Positions 40,602 through 51,734 of a stretch of 64,000 nt of DNA are shown in pieces. The stretch covers positions 1 to 64,000 of the forward strand of contig NZ_JAKWBE010000016.1 in the NCBI RefSeq assembly GCF_022513565.1. The letters are read 5' to 3'. Origin of the DNA: Streptomyces gilvus (GTDB taxonomy: Bacteria; Actinomycetota; Actinomycetes; Streptomycetales; Streptomycetaceae). The notes beneath the pieces are model-generated. The model saw only the letters and a list, made by a program, of their open reading frames with translations. It made no database searches and had not been told where the DNA came from. Position numbers and translations under genes: made by a program. How positions within the stretch are numbered: position 1 is the first letter of the stretch; each line of letters begins with the position of its first letter.

Positions 40602-42083
40602 TCAGTCGGCGAACAGGGCGCCGAACTGCGGGTTTCCGGTGGTGGAGACGCCGGACGCGCTCGCGGAGATGGCGCGGGAGCCGGTCGTGGTGATCTTCGT
40701 GCCGTTGGAGGGCAGGTAGGTGACGGCTCCGTCGCCGCCGTTCTCGTACGAGCCCACCACCAGGTCGGCCTTGCCGTCGCCGGTGACGTCGTCGAGCTTG
40801 ACGTCGGCGCCGAACAGGTCGCTCTTCTCGTCCTCACCGGGGACGCCGGGCGTGCTCTGGGCGATGTTCTGCATGCCCGACGTGGTGTTGAGACCGGCTG
40901 CGGAGCCGTACAGGACGGTGACCGTACCGGTGTTGGTGACGCCGTTCAGGTCCTCGTTGGGGGAGCTGACGACCAGGTCCTGGAAGCCGTCGCCGTTGAC
41001 GTCGCCGAGGTCGAGGTCCCAGCCGAAGCCGTCGCCGGTCTCCGAGGCGCCGGGGACGTTGCCGGTGTCCTGGGTGAGGCCGCTGGTGCGGCCCGGGCCG
41101 GACGCGGAGCCGTAGGTGATGTTCACCTTGCCGCCCTTGGCGGAGTCCGGGATCGTGGTGCCGTCGCTCGCCGTGGCGTCCCAGGAGGCGCCGCTGACGA
41201 TGTCGCCGTAGCCGTCGCCGTTGATGTCGCCGATGCCGGTGACGATGCCGGTCTTCAGGGTCTTGACGCCCGAGACGCTCAGGCCGCTCGCGGTGCCGGG
41301 GATCCAGTAGTTGGTGTTCCAGCCCCGGGAGGTCCTCGTCTCGAAGCCGTCGACGATCAGGTCGGTGCGGCCGTCGCCGTTGACGTCGCCCGCGGTCAGG
41401 TGCATCGGGCCGTACGGCGAGCCGTTGCTGCCGGACTGGATCGGCGGCTTGATGGTGTAACGGCCGCCCGGGGTACCGCTGGTGGTGAAGCCGCCCTTGT
41501 AGACGTAGAGGACGTTGGAGGAACTGCCGACGGCCAGGTCGGCCTTGCCGTCGCCGTCGAAGTCGCCGGCCGCCAGGTTCGCGCCCCAGAGGTCGTGGGA
41601 GGAGGGGGCCGGGTCGGGGACGTTGATGCTCTTGCCGGTGAGGCCGCTTCGGGAGCCCAGCAGGATGACCAGGGAGCCGCCGTCCGTGTCGGTGCCGACC
41701 TTCTCGTGCGGGGAGCCGACGGCGAGGTCGTCGTAGCCGTCGTGGTTGAAGTCGGCGTACGCCAGCGCCCCGCCGAACTCGTCGCCGGCCTCGGCGGCGC
41801 CTGGGACGCCGGTGGTGTTCTGGCTGATCGTGGTGCGCTTGGCGGAGGAGACGCCGGTGGCGCTGCCGTAGAGCGCGACGACCTGCCCGGCGTTCTTGTG
41901 GCCGCTGACGTACGCGGTGTACGCGGAGGTGGCGATGTCGCCGATCCCGTCGCCGTTGAAGTCGGCCTGCCGGACGTGGACGGAGTCGGCGGCGGTCGCG
42001 GTGGCGGCCGTGACGGTGACCAGCCCGCCCGTCAGCGCGACGGCGGTGGCCGTCGCGAGGGCGAGTCTGAGGGGCTTGTGCAT
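40602..42083 (-). CDS. Secreted FG-GAP/integrin-alpha-like repeat protein
   Basis: The 493-residue protein has a signal peptide (MHKPLRLALATATAVALTGG to about residue 32) and seven FG-GAP/VCBS blades with calcium-binding loops such as DFNGDGIGDIA, DFNHDGYDDLAVGSP, DVNGDGRTDLIV and DVNGDGFQDLVVSSPNE. It should form an extracellular beta-propeller. It lies downstream of a paralogue at 42243 with the same architecture and the same FGALFAD/FGAALAD ending. Confidence 0.93.
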   Translation of the reverse strand: MHKPLRLALATATAVALTGGLVTVTAATATAADSVHVRQADFNGDGIGDIATSAYTAYVSGHKNAGQVVALYGSATGVSSAKRTTISQNTTGVPGAAEAGDEFGGALAYADFNHDGYDDLAVGSPHEKVGTDTDGGSLVILLGSRSGLTGKSINVPDPAPSSHDLWGANLAAGDFDGDGKADLAVGSSSNVLYVYKGGFTTSGTPGGRYTIKPPIQSGSNGSPYGPMHLTAGDVNGDGRTDLIVDGFETRTSRGWNTNYWIPGTASGLSVSGVKTLKTGIVTGIGDINGDGYGDIVSGASWDATASDGTTIPDSAKGGKVNITYGSASGPGRTSGLTQDTGNVPGASETGDGFGWDLDLGDVNGDGFQDLVVSSPNEDLNGVTNTGTVTVLYGSAAGLNTTSGMQNIAQSTPGVPGEDEKSDLFGADVKLDDVTGDGKADLVVGSYENGGDGAVTYLPSNGTKITTTGSRAISASASGVSTTGNPQFGALFAD

Positions 42084-42165
42084 GTGGATTCCTTCGGAAG
42101 GGGGGGCGGTCCGGGAGGACCGGCCAGGGTGTGCCGGATGTGGCTGACGGGGTGTTCGCCGACGA

Positions 42166-42250
42166 GGCTTCGGACCAGTCGGTCAGTCGGCGAGTCGGCC
42201 AGTCGGTCAGTAGGTCAGTCAGTCGTTCGGTCGTTCGGTCGGTCAGTCGG
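42166..42250. repeat. Tetranucleotide-like repeat between the FG-GAP genes
   Basis: The stretch is built almost wholly from GTCGGTCAGT, GTCGTTCG and GTCGGCGA words in a four-base rhythm. It occupies the gap after the upstream gene's stop and overlaps its last two codons. It may reflect slippage expansion from the CAGTCGGCGAG sequence that encodes the shared C-terminal end. Confidence 0.6.
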
Positions 42251-43667
42251 CGAGTGCGGCGCCGAAGTTGGGGCGGTTGCCCAGGCCCAGGTCCCTGGCC
42301 GTGAGCGCGGTCGAGCCGGTGCCCGTAGGGCCGGTGGCGGTGCCGGGGAAGAAGTGCAGCCGGCCGATCTCCGGTGCGGCGCCGACCAGTTCGGCGCGGC
42401 CGTCGCGGTTGTAGTCGCGCAGCAGGACCGAGGCGCCGAACCAGGAGTCGTTCTCGTCGGTGGGGCGCTGGACACCGGGTGTCGCGTAGTCGTACTGGCG
42501 GGACCCCACGCCGGTGAGGCCCGACCGTCCGCCGCGCAGGACGGTGACGGCGCCGGCCCGCCAGAATTCGCGGCCCAGCGTCTCCGTCGGGACGCCGACC
42601 GCGAGGTCCGGGTAGCCGTCCCCGTCGGTGTCGCCGGCCGAGACGTCGTACCCGAAGTAGTCGTTCGCCTCGCGGACGCCGGGCACGCCCGCGGTGTCCT
42701 GGCTGAGCGAGGTCACCCTGGTGCTGAATCCCGTCGACGTCCCCTTGAGGAGCTGGACCGCGCCGCCCTTGCCGGAGCGGGAGACGCCGACGGCCAGGTC
42801 GCCGTAGCCGTTGCGGTCGAAGTCGGCGATCACCGCGCTCGAACCGACGAGGTCGGAGGAGGCGGGCAGGCCGTACTTCTTGGGCGGCCGGACGGGGCCG
42901 GAGCCGCTGCCCCGGTAGAACCAGACCCGGTTGGACCCGGTGTCCCAGTCGTAGCCGACGACCGCGAAGTCGGCGGTGCCGTCCTTGGTGACCTTGCCGG
43001 AGACGACCAGTTCGGGGCTGATGTTCTCGCCGTCGACGGGGTCGAGGTTGGTCGCGCGGCCCCGGGAGCCGGACTGGGTGAACGGGCCGCGCAGGAACCA
43101 GACGTAGGTGTCCCCGACGGCGACCACGTCCGTCCTGCCGTCGGCGTCGAAGTCGCCCACCGCGATGTCCTTGGCGAACCGGTCGTCGCCCCCCATGGTG
43201 AACGAACTGCCCTTGCTCAGACCCGACTTGGAGCCCCACAGGACGGTGAACATGCCCCGCCGGGAACCCGCGTCCTCGCCGGGCGCGGTGACGACGACGT
43301 CCGCGTGGCCGTCCTTGTCGAGATCGGCGGTGGTGACCTTGGCGCCGAAGCCGTCCCCGGCCTCGGCCGCGCCCTCGACGCCGGGGCTGTCCTGCGTGTA
43401 GACGGTGTGCCTGGCCGGGTCCAGCCCCCTGGCCGTGCCCCACACCACCACGACCGCGCCCGCGTCCTTCTTCCCGCCGACCGTGGCGGTGCGGTCGCCG
43501 ACGACGAGATCGCGGTAGCCGTCCCCGTTGAAGTCGTCGGCGTACTTCGCGGCCGCGGTCGCCGCGGTCGCCGGGGCCGCCACGGTGAGCGGCGTCAGGG
43601 CCGCGGCGAGCAGGGTGGCGGCCAGCAGGCCGACGCCAGGGGTACGGCTGGGCAAGAAGGGCTCCAA
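42243..43667 (-). CDS. Secreted FG-GAP/integrin-alpha-like repeat protein, paralogue
   Basis: The 474-residue protein starts from TTG 43667 (MEPFLPSRTPGVGLLAATLL) with a signal peptide ending near ATAATAAA. FG-GAP blades follow: DDFNGDGYRDLVVGD, DLDKDGHADVVVTAPGED, DFDADGRTDVVAVGD and DTDGDGYPDLAVGVPTE. It resembles the product of the gene at 40602 and presumably is co-exported. The start codon is uncertain, since no strong ribosome binding site is visible. Confidence 0.88.
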   Translation of the reverse strand: MEPFLPSRTPGVGLLAATLLAAALTPLTVAAPATAATAAAKYADDFNGDGYRDLVVGDRTATVGGKKDAGAVVVVWGTARGLDPARHTVYTQDSPGVEGAAEAGDGFGAKVTTADLDKDGHADVVVTAPGEDAGSRRGMFTVLWGSKSGLSKGSSFTMGGDDRFAKDIAVGDFDADGRTDVVAVGDTYVWFLRGPFTQSGSRGRATNLDPVDGENISPELVVSGKVTKDGTADFAVVGYDWDTGSNRVWFYRGSGSGPVRPPKKYGLPASSDLVGSSAVIADFDRNGYGDLAVGVSRSGKGGAVQLLKGTSTGFSTRVTSLSQDTAGVPGVREANDYFGYDVSAGDTDGDGYPDLAVGVPTETLGREFWRAGAVTVLRGGRSGLTGVGSRQYDYATPGVQRPTDENDSWFGASVLLRDYNRDGRAELVGAAPEIGRLHFFPGTATGPTGTGSTALTARDLGLGNRPNFGAALAD

Positions 43668-43875
43668 GAGTCGCGATGATCCCCGGATCGCGCCGGGACC
43701 GCACGGTGTCGCGATGAGGAGACCACCGGTGAGGCGTAAGGGTTGTACGGGAGTTGGGTAAGTCCGTGTGGTGCTGGTGGGTTGGCTGGATCCCGCCTCA
43801 GGGCTCGCGGCGCAGCTGCCTGACCGCCTGCCTGTTCACCAGGCCGGTGTCGGTGCGGGGCGGCACAGTGGAGAC

Positions 43876-44301
43876 ATGGACACAGACGGACGGATGTTCC
43901 TGGCCCGGGGGAAGGTGGCCACCCGGCTGCCCGCGCAGGATCTGGACCGGGCCCGGCGCTTCTACGCCGAGGTGCTCGGGCTCGAGCCCGTGGACGAGCG
44001 GCCCGGCGGGCTGCTGTACCGGTGCGGGGGAGTGGACTTCGTGCTCTTCCGGTCGACGGGGGCCTCGCCCGGCACGTTCACGCAGATGGCCTGGGAGGTG
44101 GCGGACATCGAGGTGGCGGTCGCCGAACTCCGGCGGCGCGGAGTGGAGTTCGAGGAGGTGGACGTACCCGGGCTGCGGACCGTGGGCGGAATCGCCGAGG
44201 TCGAGGGGAACTACTCGAGCAAGGGCTACCGCGGCGAACGCGGCGCCTGGTTCCACGACAGCGAGGGCAACCTGCTGGCGATCGGGGAGCCGGTGGTCTG
44301 A
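43876..44301 (+). CDS. VOC-family (glyoxalase-like) protein
   Basis: The 141-residue protein begins MDTDGRMFLARGKVATRLPA after GTGGAGA and contains two beta-alpha-beta-beta-beta units: LDRARRFYAEVLGLEPVDER with GLLYRCGGVDFVLFRST, and MAWEVADIEVAVAELRRRGV with AWFHDSEGNLLAIGEP. This fits single-domain VOC proteins; the substrate and metal use are unknown. Confidence 0.9.
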   Translation: MDTDGRMFLARGKVATRLPAQDLDRARRFYAEVLGLEPVDERPGGLLYRCGGVDFVLFRSTGASPGTFTQMAWEVADIEVAVAELRRRGVEFEEVDVPGLRTVGGIAEVEGNYSSKGYRGERGAWFHDSEGNLLAIGEPVV

Positions 44302-44479
44302 GCGGGGTGTCTCACCCGAGAGGGGTGATTCGCGCCGGCTCGGGGATCGGGAGTCTGGGGATGGCGGGCGTCGCGCCATCCGGGTGAAGTGCGTCGGCGC
44401 AGCCCCGTGCGGCGTGCGGTCACCGGCCGGGCGTCCTTGACTGGGAGTCGGTGACCACCGGTCCAGCAGGGGAGAAGAC

Positions 44480-44998
44480 ATGGCAGGGCGTCCGAGGACG
44501 AGAAGCATCCGGTGTGGTGCGAGCGCGCTGCTGTTGGCCTGTGCCGTGGCCGGCATGAGCGGTTGCTCCGACAGTTCGGGGACGGCGTCGACCGGTCGCA
44601 GCAAGGCGGCCTCCATCGCCTCGTCCGTCGCCTCCGCCGTGCCGTCGCTGGCCTCGCAGGGCGCTTCCGCGCTGGCTTCGGCCTCGGCCGAGGCCAGACG
44701 GCGCCTGGAGGACGTGAAGAACGGGATCGACGCCAAGGACGAGGTACACCTGGGCACTCCGGCCACGGACGCCGACGGGCGGAGCACCGTGGCGGTGAGT
44801 GCGCACAACAGCGCGGACACGGCGAAGTCGTTCCTGGCCCAGATCGACTTCCGCGACCAGGCAGGCAACCTCCTGGACACCACTGTGGTGACGCTCAACG
44901 ACGTCGGAGCGGGAAAGGACGCCAAGGCCACCGCTCACAGCAACCGCAAGCTGTCCGGTTCCATCCGAACCGAGGTCGCCAGGGCCCTGCGTTACTAG
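44480..44998 (+). CDS. Lipoprotein with FxLYD-like domain
   Basis: The 172-residue protein has a lipoprotein signal (LLLACAVAGMSGCSDSSG; lipid-anchored Cys29), a serine/alanine-rich linker and a C-terminal beta domain (TVAVSAHNSADTAKSFLAQI, FRDQAGNLLDTTVVTLNDVG) typical of FxLYD-like secreted domains. It is anchored outside the membrane; the role is not known. The stop codon lies in a short direct repeat, TTACTAGCTC, at 44992-45001 and 45003-45012. Confidence 0.82.
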   Translation: MAGRPRTRSIRCGASALLLACAVAGMSGCSDSSGTASTGRSKAASIASSVASAVPSLASQGASALASASAEARRRLEDVKNGIDAKDEVHLGTPATDADGRSTVAVSAHNSADTAKSFLAQIDFRDQAGNLLDTTVVTLNDVGAGKDAKATAHSNRKLSGSIRTEVARALRY

Positions 44999-45171
44999 CT
45001 CTTTACTAGCTCGGCAAGGCGCAGGGCAGGCGTTTCCCGTTCAGCTGCTCGCCTCACCGGAGGTCCGTACCCATCTCGGTGGTTTTCGGCCGTTGCTGGG
45101 GTGCTGAGCAGTGGCTCGGTGTGCGGTCGGTGCTCACGCCGTCCTGATCGGGTCTGCGGCAGGATGAGGGC

Positions 45172-45498
45172 ATGAGCGTCGTCAAGATCAACGTACTGTC
45201 CGTGCCGGCCGAGCAGCGGGAGGTGCTGGAGAAGCGGTTCGCTTCGCGGGCCCATGCTGTGGAGGGGTCCGACGGGTTCGAGTGGTTCGAGTTGCTGCGG
45301 CCGGTCGAGGGGACCGATCAGTACCTCGTGTACACGCGGTGGCGGGACGAGGAGTCGTTCCAGGCCTGGATGGAGGGGTCGATGAAGTCCGCGCACCAGG
45401 GCGGCTCCGAGGGTGAGGAGCGGCCGAAGCCCGCTGCCTCCGGGGCGACCCTGTGGTCGTTCGACGTGGTGCAGTCCGCGGGCCCGAAGGGCGAGTAG
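45172..45498 (+). CDS. Antibiotic biosynthesis monooxygenase-domain protein
   Basis: The 108-residue protein MSVVKINVLSVPAEQREVLE, with SDGFEWFELLRPVEGTDQYL, YTRWRDEESFQAWMEGS and a disordered charged tail, is a dimeric alpha+beta-barrel ABM fold. Relatives include heme-degrading monooxygenases of the MhuD/IsdG type; the NxxxW pattern is not clear, so heme cleavage is only a possibility. It stands alone, convergent with the iron-sulfur gene at 45572. Confidence 0.85.
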   Translation: MSVVKINVLSVPAEQREVLEKRFASRAHAVEGSDGFEWFELLRPVEGTDQYLVYTRWRDEESFQAWMEGSMKSAHQGGSEGEERPKPAASGATLWSFDVVQSAGPKGE

Positions 45499-45571
45499 CG
45501 AGCAGGCATGGAAAAGCAGCGGCCCCCTGGCTCGTACGAGACAGGGGGCGCCCGGCGTGTTCGTGCCCTGG

Positions 45572-47854
45572 CTACTTCACCGGCTCCGGCTCCGGCGCGG
45601 TCTCCGGCGTTTCCTCGCCCGCCGGGTCGGCCGGGGTCTTGACGGAGTCCAGCAGGAGCTGGGCCACGTCGACGACCTGGATGGACTCCTTGGCCTTGCC
45701 TTCGTTCTTCTTGCCGTTGACCGAGTCGGTCAGCATGACCAGGCAGAAGGGGCAGGCCGTGGAGACGATGTCCGGGTTGAGGGAGAGGGCCTCGTCGACG
45801 CGCTCGTTGTTGATGCGCTTGCCGATCCGCTCCTCCATCCACATCCGCGCACCACCGGCGCCGCAGCAGAAGCCGCGCTCCTTGTGGCGGTGCATCTCCT
45901 CGTTCCTGAGGCCCGGGACGTTCGCGATGATCTCGCGCGGAGGGGTGTAGATCTTGTTGTGGCGGCCCAGGTAGCAGGGGTCGTGGTAGGTGATGATGCC
46001 CTCGACCGGTGTGACCGGGACCAGCTTGCCCTCGTCGACGAGGTGCTGGAGCAGCTGGGTGTGGTGGATGACCTCGTAGTCGCCGCCGAGCTGCGGGTAC
46101 TCGTTGCCGATCGTGTTCAGGCAGTGCGGGCAGGTGGCGACGATCTTCTTCGCGGACTTCGGCTTGGCGGACTCGGGGGCCACCTTGCCGTCGTCGTCCA
46201 GCTCCTCGCCGAACGCCATGTTCAGCGCCATCACGTTCTCCATGCCGAGCTCCTGGAACAGGGGCTCGTTGCCCAGGCGGCGGGCGGAGTCACCGGTGCA
46301 CTTCTCGTCGCCGCCCATGATCGCGAACTTGACGCCCGCGATGTGGAGGAGTTCGGCGAAGGCCTTCGTGGTCTTCTTGGCGCGGTCCTCCAGGGAGCCG
46401 GCGCAGCCGACCCAGTAAAGGTATTCGACCTCGGTGAGGTCCTCGATGTCCTGGCCGACGACCGGGATCTCGAAGTCGACCTCCTTGAGCCACTCCAGGC
46501 GCTGCTTCTTGGCCAGCCCCCAGGGGTTGCCCTTCTTCTCCAGGTTCTTGAGCATCGTGCCCGCCTCGGAGGGGAAGGCCGATTCGATCATCACCTGGTA
46601 GCGGCGCATGTCGACGATGTGGTCGATGTGCTCGATGTCCACCGGACACTGCTCGACGCAGGCGCCGCAGGTGGTGCAGGACCACAGGACGTCCGGGTCG
46701 ATGACGCCGTTGTCCTCCACGGACCCCACGAGAGGCCGCTCGGCCTCCGCGAGAGCCGCCGCCGGGACGTCCTTCAGCTGCTCCTCGGACGCCTTCTCCT
46801 CGCCCTCCATGGACTTGCCGCCACCCGCGAGCAGGTAGGGCGCCTTGGCGTGCGCGTGGTCGCGCAGGGACATGATCAGGAGCTTGGGGGACAGGGGCTT
46901 GCCCGTGTTCCAGGCGGGGCACTGCGACTGGCAGCGGCCGCACTCGGTGCAGGTGGAGAAGTCCAGCAGGCCCTTCCAGGAGAACTGCTCGACCTGGGAG
47001 ACGCCGAAGACGTCGTCGTCACCGGGGTCGGTGAAGTCGATCGGCTTGCCGCCGCTCGTCATCGGCAGCAGCGCGCCCAGCGAGGTCTCGCCCTTGGCGT
47101 TGCGCTTGAACCAGATGTTCGGGAAGGCGAGGAAGCGGTGCCAGGCGATGCCCATGTCGGTCATGAGGGAGACCGTGATCATCCAGACGAAGGACGTCCC
47201 GATCTTGATCATCGCCGTGAGGTAGATCAGGTTCTGCAGCGTGGAGACGCTCAGGCCCTTGAACGCGAGCACCAGCGGGTACGAGGCGAAGTAGGCGGCC
47301 TCGTAGTGGTGCACGCCGGCGAGCGCGCCCTCCAGGCCCCGCAGCGTCATGATCGCGAGGCCGATGATCAGGATGACCGACTCGACGAAGTAGGCCTGGC
47401 CGAAGTTGGAGCCCGCGAACCGTGACTTGCGTCCGGGCCGCCGCGGGTGGCTCAGCTGCCGGATGACGATCAGGGTGAGGATGCCCAGGGACGTCATGGT
47501 GCCGATGAACTCGACGAACAGCTCGTACGGCAGCCAGTGCCCGATGACCGGCAGCACCCAGTCGGCCTGGAAGAGCTGGCCGAAGGCGTTGACCAGGGTG
47601 AGCACCAGGGAGAAGAAGCCGACCGCGACGAACCAGTGGGCGACGCCGACCACTCCCCAGCGGTTCATCCGGGTGTGGCCGAGGAACTCCCGGATCACCG
47701 TGGCGGTGCGGGCGGTCCAGTCGTCGGTGCGGGTTCCCGCGGGGACGTCCTGGCCGAGGCGTACGAAGCGGTAGATCTGAGCGATGGCACGGCCGAACAG
47801 CGCCACGCCGACCACGGCGAGTACCAGCGACACGATGATCGCGGCGAGTTGCAT
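45572..47854 (-). CDS. etfD: Membrane iron-sulfur oxidoreductase (EtfD-like, HdrD/CCG family)
   Basis: The 760-residue protein has about six membrane segments (AAIIVSLVLAVVGVALFGRA onwards to residue 270). Two [4Fe-4S] ferredoxin motifs follow (STCTECGRCQSQCPAWNTGK and SCTTCGACVEQCPVDIEHID), then two CCG-type domains including CYLGRHNKIY and ERGFCCGAGGARMW. The architecture matches mycobacterial EtfD, which passes electrons from electron-transfer flavoprotein to the quinone pool during fatty-acid oxidation. An acidic, proline-rich tail ends it. No etfAB genes are in the window. Confidence 0.9.
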   Translation of the reverse strand: MQLAAIIVSLVLAVVGVALFGRAIAQIYRFVRLGQDVPAGTRTDDWTARTATVIREFLGHTRMNRWGVVGVAHWFVAVGFFSLVLTLVNAFGQLFQADWVLPVIGHWLPYELFVEFIGTMTSLGILTLIVIRQLSHPRRPGRKSRFAGSNFGQAYFVESVILIIGLAIMTLRGLEGALAGVHHYEAAYFASYPLVLAFKGLSVSTLQNLIYLTAMIKIGTSFVWMITVSLMTDMGIAWHRFLAFPNIWFKRNAKGETSLGALLPMTSGGKPIDFTDPGDDDVFGVSQVEQFSWKGLLDFSTCTECGRCQSQCPAWNTGKPLSPKLLIMSLRDHAHAKAPYLLAGGGKSMEGEEKASEEQLKDVPAAALAEAERPLVGSVEDNGVIDPDVLWSCTTCGACVEQCPVDIEHIDHIVDMRRYQVMIESAFPSEAGTMLKNLEKKGNPWGLAKKQRLEWLKEVDFEIPVVGQDIEDLTEVEYLYWVGCAGSLEDRAKKTTKAFAELLHIAGVKFAIMGGDEKCTGDSARRLGNEPLFQELGMENVMALNMAFGEELDDDGKVAPESAKPKSAKKIVATCPHCLNTIGNEYPQLGGDYEVIHHTQLLQHLVDEGKLVPVTPVEGIITYHDPCYLGRHNKIYTPPREIIANVPGLRNEEMHRHKERGFCCGAGGARMWMEERIGKRINNERVDEALSLNPDIVSTACPFCLVMLTDSVNGKKNEGKAKESIQVVDVAQLLLDSVKTPADPAGEETPETAPEPEPVK

Positions 47855-48080
47855 TTCGGGGCTCCTCGGGCCTGCGAGGTGTTCTGCGGGGTCTCTCTGC
47901 GGATTCCCCGAGATTACTGATCGGTAACTTATGCAGTCCGTCTGAGACTACCCATATTCTCCGCCGCACTGTAGTCAGCGGTGCGGTGATCTGCGTCGCT
48001 GAGGGTGACCTCAAAAGGTCCCACAGGATCCGATCGTGTTATTCGTACCAAATTGCTACATTCGCCCCTAACTTAGACCC

Positions 48081-49100
48081 GTGCTCTATGGGATCGCCGC
48101 CGCCACCACCGCCCTCCTCCTCGCCGCCGTGCTCAGCGCGCTGCTGCGGGTCCCCGCCCTGCGTCTCGGGGTGGTCGACCGGCGGCGGCAAAGGCCCCTG
48201 CCGCTGTTCGGGGGGGTCGCGGTCGTCCTCGCGACCTGCCTGGTCGCGGTCGGAGGGGACCGGTTCGGGGTGACACGGCTCGGCGGCGACGTGGGCCGGC
48301 TGGTCGTCGCCGGGGCCGTCGTCGCCGCGCTCGGGCTGGTCGCGGACGTACGGCGGGTCAAGGTGCGGGTGCTGGTCGTCGGTACGGCGGTGGCGGCGGC
48401 CTGTGTGGTGCCGTACGACGAGACCGGGCTGCCGGTGGGCCTGCTGGCCGTGGGATGGATCACCTTCGTCGCCCTCGCCTTCCGGGCGCTCGACCACGCC
48501 GACGCGCTCGCGGGCACCGTCGGGGTGGTCACCGCCTTCGGGGTGGGCGCCTGTGCGGCGGCCGAGGTGATGGACGGACTCGCCGTGCTGCTCAGTGTGC
48601 TGGCGGCCGCGCTGACCGGGTTCCTGATGCACAACTGGCATCCCGCGCGCGTGGGGCTCGGCTCGTGCGGCTCGCTGTTCACGGGGTTCGTGCTGGCCGC
48701 GGCCGCCGTGTCCACCCGGGCCGGCTACGGGCTCGCCCCGAGCGCGGGCGTGCTGTTCGCGCTGACCGCCGTCGCCAGTGCCGACGTACTCCTCGTGGTG
48801 CTGGGGCGGCTGCTGGGCGGGCGGCCGGTGCTGCGGCGCGGGCCGGACCATCTCGCGCACCGGCTGCGGCGGACGGGGCTGACCGGTCCCGGGGTGACCG
48901 TGCTGCTCGGGCTCGGGGCGTTCGCGGGGGTGCTCGTCGGGGTGCTCGTGCATCTGGGGTGGATCGCGGACTCGGGCGTGTTCTGGGTGGGGGGAGGGGC
49001 GTTGTGCGTGGTGCTCGTACTCCTTCGGATCCCTGGTCGTCCCCCTAGGGGTTCCGCGTCCACGCAGGTCAGAGGCCAGTTGCGTGTAAGGAACGGATAA
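48081..49100 (+). CDS. GT4-like polyprenyl-phosphate sugar transferase homologue, divergent
   Basis: The 339-residue multi-pass protein starts VLYGIAAATTALLLAAVLSA from GTG 48081 and follows the MraY/WecA topology: LRLGVVDRRRQRPLPLFGGV corresponds to the DxPxxRxxH..P.xGG region, and AFRALDHADALAGTVGVV to NxxNxxDGxxGL. The active-site asparagines and the DG are largely replaced (RALDHADALAG), and MHNWHPARVGLGSCGSLFTG replaces the FNxxPAxxFxGDxGS loop. It is probably catalytically altered. The core gene order places it just before dnaK. Confidence 0.7.
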   Translation: MLYGIAAATTALLLAAVLSALLRVPALRLGVVDRRRQRPLPLFGGVAVVLATCLVAVGGDRFGVTRLGGDVGRLVVAGAVVAALGLVADVRRVKVRVLVVGTAVAAACVVPYDETGLPVGLLAVGWITFVALAFRALDHADALAGTVGVVTAFGVGACAAAEVMDGLAVLLSVLAAALTGFLMHNWHPARVGLGSCGSLFTGFVLAAAAVSTRAGYGLAPSAGVLFALTAVASADVLLVVLGRLLGGRPVLRRGPDHLAHRLRRTGLTGPGVTVLLGLGAFAGVLVGVLVHLGWIADSGVFWVGGGALCVVLVLLRIPGRPPRGSASTQVRGQLRVRNG

Positions 49101-49102
49101 GA

Positions 49103-49123
49103 GTTGAGTCCGGGTGACTCAGG
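49103..49123. promoter_or_regulatory. HAIR (HspR) operator 1
   Basis: GTTGAGT-N7-ACTCAGG is a near match to the HspR consensus CTTGAGT-N7-ACTCAAG. It lies just upstream of the -35 element of the dnaK promoter. Confidence 0.75.
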
Positions 49124-49127
49124 TCTG

Positions 49128-49156
49128 TTGACCCAATCGCCGACGTCGTGCACACT
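49128..49156 (+). promoter_or_regulatory. Probable dnaK operon promoter
   Basis: TTGACC (49128-49133) and CACACT (49151-49156) are spaced by 17 bases, fitting a housekeeping sigma promoter. The two HAIR sites flank it and the second one touches the -10 element. Confidence 0.65.
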
Positions 49157-49175
49157 TGAGTCCGTTGCACTCAAG
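49155..49175. promoter_or_regulatory. HAIR (HspR) operator 2
   Basis: CTTGAGT-N7-ACTCAAG is a perfect copy of the HspR-associated inverted repeat, 20 bases before the dnaK start. HspR bound here with DnaK as corepressor would shut the operon in unstressed cells. Confidence 0.92.
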
Positions 49176-49194
49176 TCAGCTGGAGGAACCAACC

Positions 49195-51038
<1,844 letters not shown>

Positions 51039-51042
<4 letters not shown>

Positions 51043-51692
51043 CGGAGGAGACCCCGGGCTTCGAGGAGAAGCCCGACGTCCCCTCCGGCGCCACCTCTGA
51101 CGACGCCGAGCCGAAGGCCGCCGCCTCCGAGGGGGCGGCCCCGGCCGGGGACGCAGCGCAGATCGCCGGTCTGACGGCCCAGCTGGACCAGGTGCGCAAG
51201 GCGCTCGAGGAGCGCACGGCGGACCTCCAGCGGCTGCAGGCCGAGTTCCAGAACTACCGCCGCCGCGTGGAGCGGGACCGGATCACGGTCAAGGAGATCG
51301 CCATCGCGAACCTCCTGACCGAGCTCCTGCCCGTGCTCGACGACATCGGCCGCGCGCGGGAGCACGGCGAACTCGTCGGCGGATTCAAGTCCGTCGCGGA
51401 GTCGCTGGAGACCGTCGCGGCGAAGATGGGTCTGCAGCAGTTCGGCAAGGAGGGCGAGCCCTTCGACCCGACCATCCACGAGGCCCTGATGCACTCCTAC
51501 GCTCCGGACGTCACCGAGACGACCTGCGTGGCGATCCTGCAGCCCGGGTATCGCATCGGCGAGCGCACCATCCGCCCCGCGCGGGTGGCGGTCGCCGAAC
51601 CGCAGCCGGGCGCGCAGACCGTGAAGGCCGAGGGGGCCGAGGAGGCCCCGGCGGCCGAGGAGAAGAAGGACGACGGCCCTGAGGAGGGCTGA
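51039..51692 (+). CDS. grpE: Nucleotide exchange factor GrpE
   Basis: The 217-residue protein has an acidic disordered N-terminus, a long coiled coil (AQLDQVRKALEERTADLQRL, QAEFQNYRRRVERDRITV) and the C-terminal beta-wing with GEPFDPTIHEALMHSYAPDV and GYRIGERTIRPARV. It releases ADP from DnaK. The GTG start overlaps the dnaK stop. Confidence 0.98.
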
Positions 51693-51734
51693 CGTAGGTA
51701 CCGATCGGAACACCGGAAAGGGGGCGCGTCGGGG

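Noticed and set aside
41400..43679. 759-codon open frame on the plus strand
   Set aside because: It is antisense to the FG-GAP gene pair and has the valine/glycine/arginine-rich composition of a shadow frame in high-GC DNA, with no domain.
45413..47425. 670-codon open frame on the plus strand
   Set aside because: It is antisense to the EtfD-like gene. The EtfD-like frame has clear cysteine motifs and membrane helices; this one is leucine/valine/aspartate-biased noise.
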